A DNA stretch of 64,000 nucleotides from CAMCHP01 sp036835325 (GTDB lineage: Bacteria > Bacteroidota > Bacteroidia > Flavobacteriales_D > Sanyastnellaceae), in NCBI GenBank assembly GCA_036835325.1, contig DAITMF010000013.1:6155-70154 (forward strand). Direction: 5' to 3'. Numbering within the stretch: the stretch's first letter is position 1; each line of letters opens with the position of its first letter. Shown one piece after another: positions 60,224 through 64,000 of the stretch. Below the pieces are notes generated by a model. The model was not told where the DNA came from. It saw nothing but the letters and a program-made list of their open reading frames with translations, and made no database searches. The translations under genes were made by a program, and so were the position numbers.

Positions 60224-61165
60224 CTACTGTACAACCACGCGTTGGCGTTGGGTGCGCTGCCCGTCGGCAATGTCTACAAAGTAAATTCCGGGGGCAAGGG
60301 CAGCCACATCGATCAAAATCCGGTCATTGGCTGACGCTTCTTGGCGGAATGCAACTCGGCCGTCAATGCCCAAAAGCGATACCACAGGACGGTTAAAACC
60401 GTTGAGGTCAACATTGACAACGTTCACAGCGGGATTTGGGAAGACTTTCGCTGATGCGTTTTCAGTTTCCGCGACAGAAACTGCAGCGGTTACCTCTACG
60501 CGGAAATCATCGATGAAGTACTCGCCATTGGTTTCAGAGGGCCCGAAGCCAAAGAAGTTGACCACTTCGAACGCGTTGATGCCGGTGTTTCCACTGCCGT
60601 TTTCAAGCGACCACTGCCAGGTGTGGAGCAGCACGTCGTTGTGGTAGAGTTCACCTTCATCGGCTGCGAAGTCAATGTTGACACGCATTTCAAACCACTC
60701 ATCGTGATTAAACGAACCGGTTGGGCCTGCTTGGGCTGCTGCGATGGGAATGATGATGCCATTTGCATCGAAAAACACGTCAACTGCCCACAGGTACTGG
60801 TTGGTGGCCACAGGATCCCAGCTTTGCATGAGGTTGAAGTAGCCTTCTTTCCCTGCGGGGATGAACATGGCAAACGACACTTCAACGGTGCCTGAGTTGA
60901 TGGGAGCGGGAGCTGCCCAAACAACGTCATCGGTGCTTGCTTGATCGACCTTGAGTGATTGTGATCCGCTCAGGGCTTGATCGGCAGAAACCACAGCATC
61001 GAAGTTGGGATTCGATGGATTCCAAATGTACCAGCCCGCAGAGGCACCTTGTGCCGCAATGCCTGTACCCGAAGTGTAGCTGTCGAAGTTTTCGTCGGCA
61101 ATCACTTGTGCCAACAAGGGGTTCAGCGCAAAAAGCGCTGCTGATAAGAGTAGCGATGTTCTCAT
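60224..61165 (-). CDS. Secreted T9SS cargo with predicted jelly-roll domain
   Basis: A 313-residue protein. Signal peptide MRTSLLLSAALFALNPLLAQ (1-20); residues about 22-225 form a beta-rich domain with Trp and Asp/Asn-rich loops (ENFDSYTSGTG, GWYIWNPSNPNFDAV, GTVEVSFAMFIPAGKEGYF, FEMRVNIDFAADEGELYHND), similar in character to concanavalin-like carbohydrate-binding domains. Residues about 240-313 are a T9SS tail (VFPNPAVNVVNVDLNG ... LAPGIYFVDI ... QRVVVQ). Surface adhesin or carbohydrate binder is inferred. Confidence 0.86.
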   Translation of the reverse strand: MRTSLLLSAALFALNPLLAQVIADENFDSYTSGTGIAAQGASAGWYIWNPSNPNFDAVVSADQALSGSQSLKVDQASTDDVVWAAPAPINSGTVEVSFAMFIPAGKEGYFNLMQSWDPVATNQYLWAVDVFFDANGIIIPIAAAQAGPTGSFNHDEWFEMRVNIDFAADEGELYHNDVLLHTWQWSLENGSGNTGINAFEVVNFFGFGPSETNGEYFIDDFRVEVTAAVSVAETENASAKVFPNPAVNVVNVDLNGFNRPVVSLLGIDGRVAFRQEASANDRILIDVAALAPGIYFVDIADGQRTQRQRVVVQ

Positions 61166-61235
61166 AGTTGAAGGTTCTAAGGTCCTGAAAAGTAGCTTTT
61201 ACCTTTGGTTCCTACAACTTATTTGACAGTGAATT

Positions 61236-61838
61236 TCACTTCAGCAAGTCAATCAGTTCTGCTTCGAAGCTTTTTCCGGCATCGGCGAGGTACCATTTTT
61301 GCACCGATTCGGCGAACTTGAGGTAGTCGGGTTTCGGTTCGGGCATGGCTTTGTAGTCGCGGACCATTTGTTGGGCTTGCGCCGGACGTGGCCCCCAGTG
61401 AAAAACTACACTGTTCTCGGGCGAAATGGCGACCAGCTTGGGAATGCCTTTGCCGCCATCGGTGAGGAAAAGGTCCATGATGTCGGCGTGGCTATCGCGC
61501 AAAATCAAGCGCAAATTGATGTTCGGGTTGAGTGCGGCCAGAGTAGCCATCATGGGCACTGTTTGCGCGGCATCTCCGCACCATGGCTCGGTGATGACCA
61601 TCCATGTTTGTGGCGGCAATGCTTCAATGGCGCGCGTGATTTCGGCTGACGGCCTGTAGCTCTTCACGATGCGCCGCATGCGGGTGAGGTTCAATTTGGT
61701 GAAGTGGATGAGCACTTCGCTTTGGTTCGGGCCTGTTGTTTTGCCCTCGGCAGCGAGTTGTTCGGTGAGGGCTATGTAGTCGTCGAAGCCCATGCTGTTC
61801 GGCATTCCGGCTTCGAGGTAGTTGATCAGAGCTTTCAT
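61236..61838 (-). CDS. Thioredoxin-family protein with WCGD site
   Basis: A 200-residue cytoplasmic protein. The thioredoxin-like part has TWMVITEPWCGDAAQTVPMM (about 78-97); the usual second cysteine is replaced, giving CGDA with a single Cys87. This is typical for the thioredoxin_9-like subgroup, which are presumably not classical disulfide reductases. Then LRLILRDSHADIMDLFLTDG and GKGIPKLVAISP with cis-Pro. The frame runs 24 codons further, but ATG 61838 (MKALINYLEAGMP) is preferred; it then is divergent from DUF2797 with 46 nt between the two starts. Confidence 0.85.
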   Translation of the reverse strand: MKALINYLEAGMPNSMGFDDYIALTEQLAAEGKTTGPNQSEVLIHFTKLNLTRMRRIVKSYRPSAEITRAIEALPPQTWMVITEPWCGDAAQTVPMMATLAALNPNINLRLILRDSHADIMDLFLTDGGKGIPKLVAISPENSVVFHWGPRPAQAQQMVRDYKAMPEPKPDYLKFAESVQKWYLADAGKSFEAELIDLLK

Positions 61839-61884
61839 GCCGCAAAGGTGCGGCGATTTAAATGGTATTGCGAACTTCGCATCC

Positions 61885-62709
61885 ATGAAGCTGACAGGAA
61901 ATTTGCGCAAAATGGGAAGCTCACTCGATGGAGCGCGCGCCCTCTATCAACTGCGAATGAGCGATGTACTTGATTCACTTCCCGAGGTAGAATTGAACAC
62001 CTGGGTGGGGCATACCGTGCGCATGCAGTGGGAAGGTAAAATCCACTGTGTTGAAACGGGCAAGTCGATCAAAAAAACTTACGGTGAAGGCATGAGCTTT
62101 GATGCATGGAGGGTTTCTCCACGGGCAGTGGAGAGCATCATCCGTCCTGAACTCAGCCGCATCCACGAAGGCATTGCCCTGCGCGACATGGAGTGGGAAA
62201 TGGAGCACCACAACAAGCCGCACTACGTGTACCTCTCGCACACTTCCGGCGTGAAAGTGGGGGTTACGCGCACTTCAAATGTGCCGTCGCGCTGGATTGA
62301 CCAAGGCGCCGTGCAGGCGGTCGCAATTGCAGAAACTCCTTACAGACAACTTGCCGGTGAGATGGAGGTAGCACTCAAAGAACACTTCAACGACCGCACC
62401 CAGTGGCAGGCCATGCTCAAGCGGGTTGCCCCGTCGAGTGTTGATTTGGAAGCGCTTCGCGAAGAAGTTTTTGATCTGTTGGGGGCCGACTACGACGACT
62501 TTTACCGCTACGACGACGGGGTCACGGCCATTGCGTACCCTGTTCTTCAGTACCAGGCCAAGATCAGCAGCTTAAAGCTTGAAAAGATGCCCGAGTTGGA
62601 AAGTCAACTGGTAGGCATCAAGGGCCAGTACCTCTTGTTTGGAAACGGCATGGTGTTCAATGTGCGCAGCCACGCGGGTTACCGCGTAAGTCTTGAGCGA
62701 TTGGATTAA
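61885..62709 (+). CDS. DUF2797 domain protein
   Basis: A 274-residue protein matching DUF2797: KLTGNLRKMGSSLDGARALY at the N-terminus, GKIHCVETGKSIKKTYGEGM (two-step motif, only one of the usual cysteines), PHYVYLSHTSGVKVGVTRTS (about 117-136) and RWIDQGAVQAVAIAETPYRQ. DUF2797 proteins have a predicted zinc ribbon and GIY-YIG-like core; the usual zinc cysteines seem largely missing here. Function unknown. The ATG at 61885 is chosen over earlier in-frame codons. Its stop shares TTAA with yqgE. Confidence 0.86.
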   Translation: MKLTGNLRKMGSSLDGARALYQLRMSDVLDSLPEVELNTWVGHTVRMQWEGKIHCVETGKSIKKTYGEGMSFDAWRVSPRAVESIIRPELSRIHEGIALRDMEWEMEHHNKPHYVYLSHTSGVKVGVTRTSNVPSRWIDQGAVQAVAIAETPYRQLAGEMEVALKEHFNDRTQWQAMLKRVAPSSVDLEALREEVFDLLGADYDDFYRYDDGVTAIAYPVLQYQAKISSLKLEKMPELESQLVGIKGQYLLFGNGMVFNVRSHAGYRVSLERLD

Positions 62710-63281
62710 TTGAGCGAAGGGTCGTTGGGTGTGTTGGCCAAGTGAGCGTATTCTTTGCCCAAACGTCCAATCATCGTAGCCCATAGTTCATCACCTGAAG
62801 TATCCATCAGCAAGGGTTCGTCAGCCTCTACAACGAACCACGAGTGGTTTTTAATTTCAGCGCGCAGTTGGCCTGCCGACCATCCGGCGTAGCCGACAAA
62901 AAAACGAATCTCGTCATCGGGAATTTGTCCCTTCTGCGCCAATTTTTTCAACTGTTCAAAATCACCACCCATGTAGATGGTGTCGGTGACTTGGATGCTG
63001 CCCGCCAGTTGCTCACCCAAGGTGTGGATGTAGTACAGGTTGGAGTTCTTCACGGGGCCACCCACCGACACCCGCGATGCGAAGTGCGGGAATTCAGCCA
63101 TGAGCCGGTCAATGGTCAAATCGATGTAGTTGTTGAGCACGAAACCAAACGAACCTTCTTCGTTGTGTTCGCAAAGCAATATGACCTTGCGCTGGAAGTA
63201 GGGGTCGTCCATAAACGGCTCGGCGAGCAGTAGGCTTCCTTTGACGGGCTCAACGTTGGTGTCGGGTGTGAACTTGAGCAT
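62706..63281 (-). CDS. yqgE: YqgE/AlgH family protein
   Basis: A 191-residue protein of the YqgE/AlgH (UPF0301) family: VKGSLLLAEPFMDDPYFQRK (13-32), GSFGFVLNNYIDLTIDRLM, SVGGPVKNSNLYYIHTLGEQ and GYAGWSAGQLRAEIKNHSWF (about 130-149). The family is conserved and its molecular function is unclear; AlgH was first linked to alginate regulation. Convergent with DUF2797 over a shared stop. Confidence 0.93.
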   Translation of the reverse strand: MLKFTPDTNVEPVKGSLLLAEPFMDDPYFQRKVILLCEHNEEGSFGFVLNNYIDLTIDRLMAEFPHFASRVSVGGPVKNSNLYYIHTLGEQLAGSIQVTDTIYMGGDFEQLKKLAQKGQIPDDEIRFFVGYAGWSAGQLRAEIKNHSWFVVEADEPLLMDTSGDELWATMIGRLGKEYAHLANTPNDPSLN

Positions 63282-63351
63282 GCTGATTTATACGCAGTAA
63301 TGCGCCACAAAGTTGTGATTTTTCGTGATTTTAGCCGTCAAGAAAACCGTT

Positions 63352-64000
63352 ATGCTGAGAATCTTATTGGTTGTAGCTCTGATTTTTACCGCGCAAATCG
63401 CCGTTGCACAGGCCTTCGAGGGCAATCGCACAGTGACCTATGAAGAAGCCATTGCCGCCTACCAACGCCTTGACCGGGAGTCAAGCGAGGCCGAATTGAT
63501 TGAAGTGGGCAGCACCGATTCGGGTCGTCCGCTTCACCTGTTTGTCATTGACCGCAGTGCTTCGTCAGGCCCAAAAAGCACACTCTTCATTAACAACGGC
63601 ATTCACCCCGGTGAACCCTGCGGTGTTGACGCATCCATTCAATTGGCTGAGCGACTGCTCAATCCTGACCACATACTGAACACCCTACTTGACAGCGTGA
63701 AAGTGGTGATTGTGCCGCTGTACAACGTCGGCGGTGCGCTGCGTCGCGGCTGCTGCGTGCGCGCCAACCAAGACGGACCTGAAGAATATGGCTTTCGCGG
63801 CAATGCCCGGAACCTTGACCTGAATCGTGATTTTATCAAGGCCGATGCCTTGAACACGTTTGGTTTTTACAGGGCTTTTCACTTGTCGAATCCTGAGGTG
63901 GTCATCGACACCCACACCAGCAACGGCGCCGATTACAGCTATGTGATGACCATGCTGAACACCCAGCCCGATAAGGCCGGACGTGTCATTGGCGACTACA
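63352..64000 (+). CDS. M14-family zinc carboxypeptidase, exported (partial)
   Basis: From an ATG at 63352 a frame stays open for 216 codons to the window edge. The signal peptide is MLRILLVVALIFTAQIAVAQ (1-20). Zinc-site motifs of M14 peptidases follow: NNGIHPGEPCG (His85, Glu88; HxxE), RNLDLNRDFIKADA (Arg/Asn substrate-binding block) and VIDTHTSNGADYSYV, with the third zinc His. The rest, including the catalytic Glu, lies beyond the window. It is divergent from yqgE and probably acts in the periplasm or outside the cell. Confidence 0.87.
   Translation, partial: MLRILLVVALIFTAQIAVAQAFEGNRTVTYEEAIAAYQRLDRESSEAELIEVGSTDSGRPLHLFVIDRSASSGPKSTLFINNGIHPGEPCGVDASIQLAERLLNPDHILNTLLDSVKVVIVPLYNVGGALRRGCCVRANQDGPEEYGFRGNARNLDLNRDFIKADALNTFGFYRAFHLSNPEVVIDTHTSNGADYSYVMTMLNTQPDKAGRVIGDY

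Overview
The window comes from a member of the Bacteroidota, most likely a Flavobacteriia-like organism of moderate GC content. The evidence is: three proteins with C-terminal type IX secretion (T9SS, Por-type) sorting tails (1085, 5157, 60224), the gliding-motility ABC transporter genes gldF and gldG, and Bacteroidota-type -7 promoter boxes (TAnnTTTG). Families largely confined to this phylum also occur (START-like 128-aa protein, DUF4340, PspC/PadR pair, TlpA-like thioredoxin with a long N-terminal region). It looks like ordinary chromosome: there is no transposase, integrase, phage gene, plasmid gene or CRISPR array. No T9SS apparatus gene lies in the window, only cargo.

Layout. 1-5.1 kb: surE with a coupled membrane protein, a T9SS protein, a carboxymuconolactone-decarboxylase-like protein, a HerA-like ATPase and a Crp/Fnr regulator with two small membrane proteins. 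5.1-11.5 kb: a secreted cytochrome c/copper monooxygenase fusion, a GT-C glycosyltransferase and a large beta-propeller/amidohydrolase. 11.5-16.5 kb: tpiA-prmA, a LON-domain protein, the PadR-PspC operon and two very small membrane or lipoprotein genes. 16.5-23.6 kb: an M20 amidohydrolase and a tightly coupled four-gene minus-strand operon (LysM/dead lytic transglycosylase, two SGNH proteins, MBOAT acyltransferase) that looks like a cell-envelope glycan O-acylation module. 23.6-28.9 kb: a LytTR regulator, an SRPBCC protein, a YkuK-like protein, an M1 aminopeptidase and an exported protein. 29-43.4 kb: a hybrid histidine kinase, a PBP4-type carboxypeptidase overlapping head-to-head with a small exported protein, an HtrA protease, a second kinase, a GH20 hexosaminidase, a PaaG-like hydratase/isomerase, a single-domain response regulator overlapping a DUF551 gene, and a DAHP synthase/chorismate mutase. 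43.4-43.9 kb: a tRNA Lys-Leu-Leu cluster. 44-56.5 kb: a GNAT protein, phoH-like/purC, a SAM hydroxide adenosyltransferase, the gldF-gldG-DUF4340-DoxX operon, a glycosyltransferase, and pcaF-paaY-trmN6. 56.5-64 kb: tRNA-Met, a thioredoxin-like lipid/redox protein, an epimerase-like protein, an alpha/beta hydrolase, a T9SS protein, a thioredoxin, DUF2797, YqgE and the start of an M14 carboxypeptidase.

How it works together. Genes are packed tightly: at least ten same-strand pairs are joined by ATGA/GTGA/TGATG start-stop overlaps, and five convergent pairs share one palindromic stop tetranucleotide. Many -7 boxes sit only 4-16 nt before a start codon, which implies leaderless or near-leaderless mRNAs. 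Envelope functions dominate (T9SS cargo, gliding transporter, peptidoglycan hydrolases, acylation module, outer-membrane proteases), together with sensory genes (two kinases, two orphan regulators, Crp/Fnr). Separate phenylacetate/beta-ketoadipate pathway pieces (paaG-like, pcaF, paaY) are present. The most unusual feature not explained by genes is a dispersed (CCAT)n/(GGAT)n mini-repeat next to A/T runs, found at ten loci on both strands, often at gene ends.
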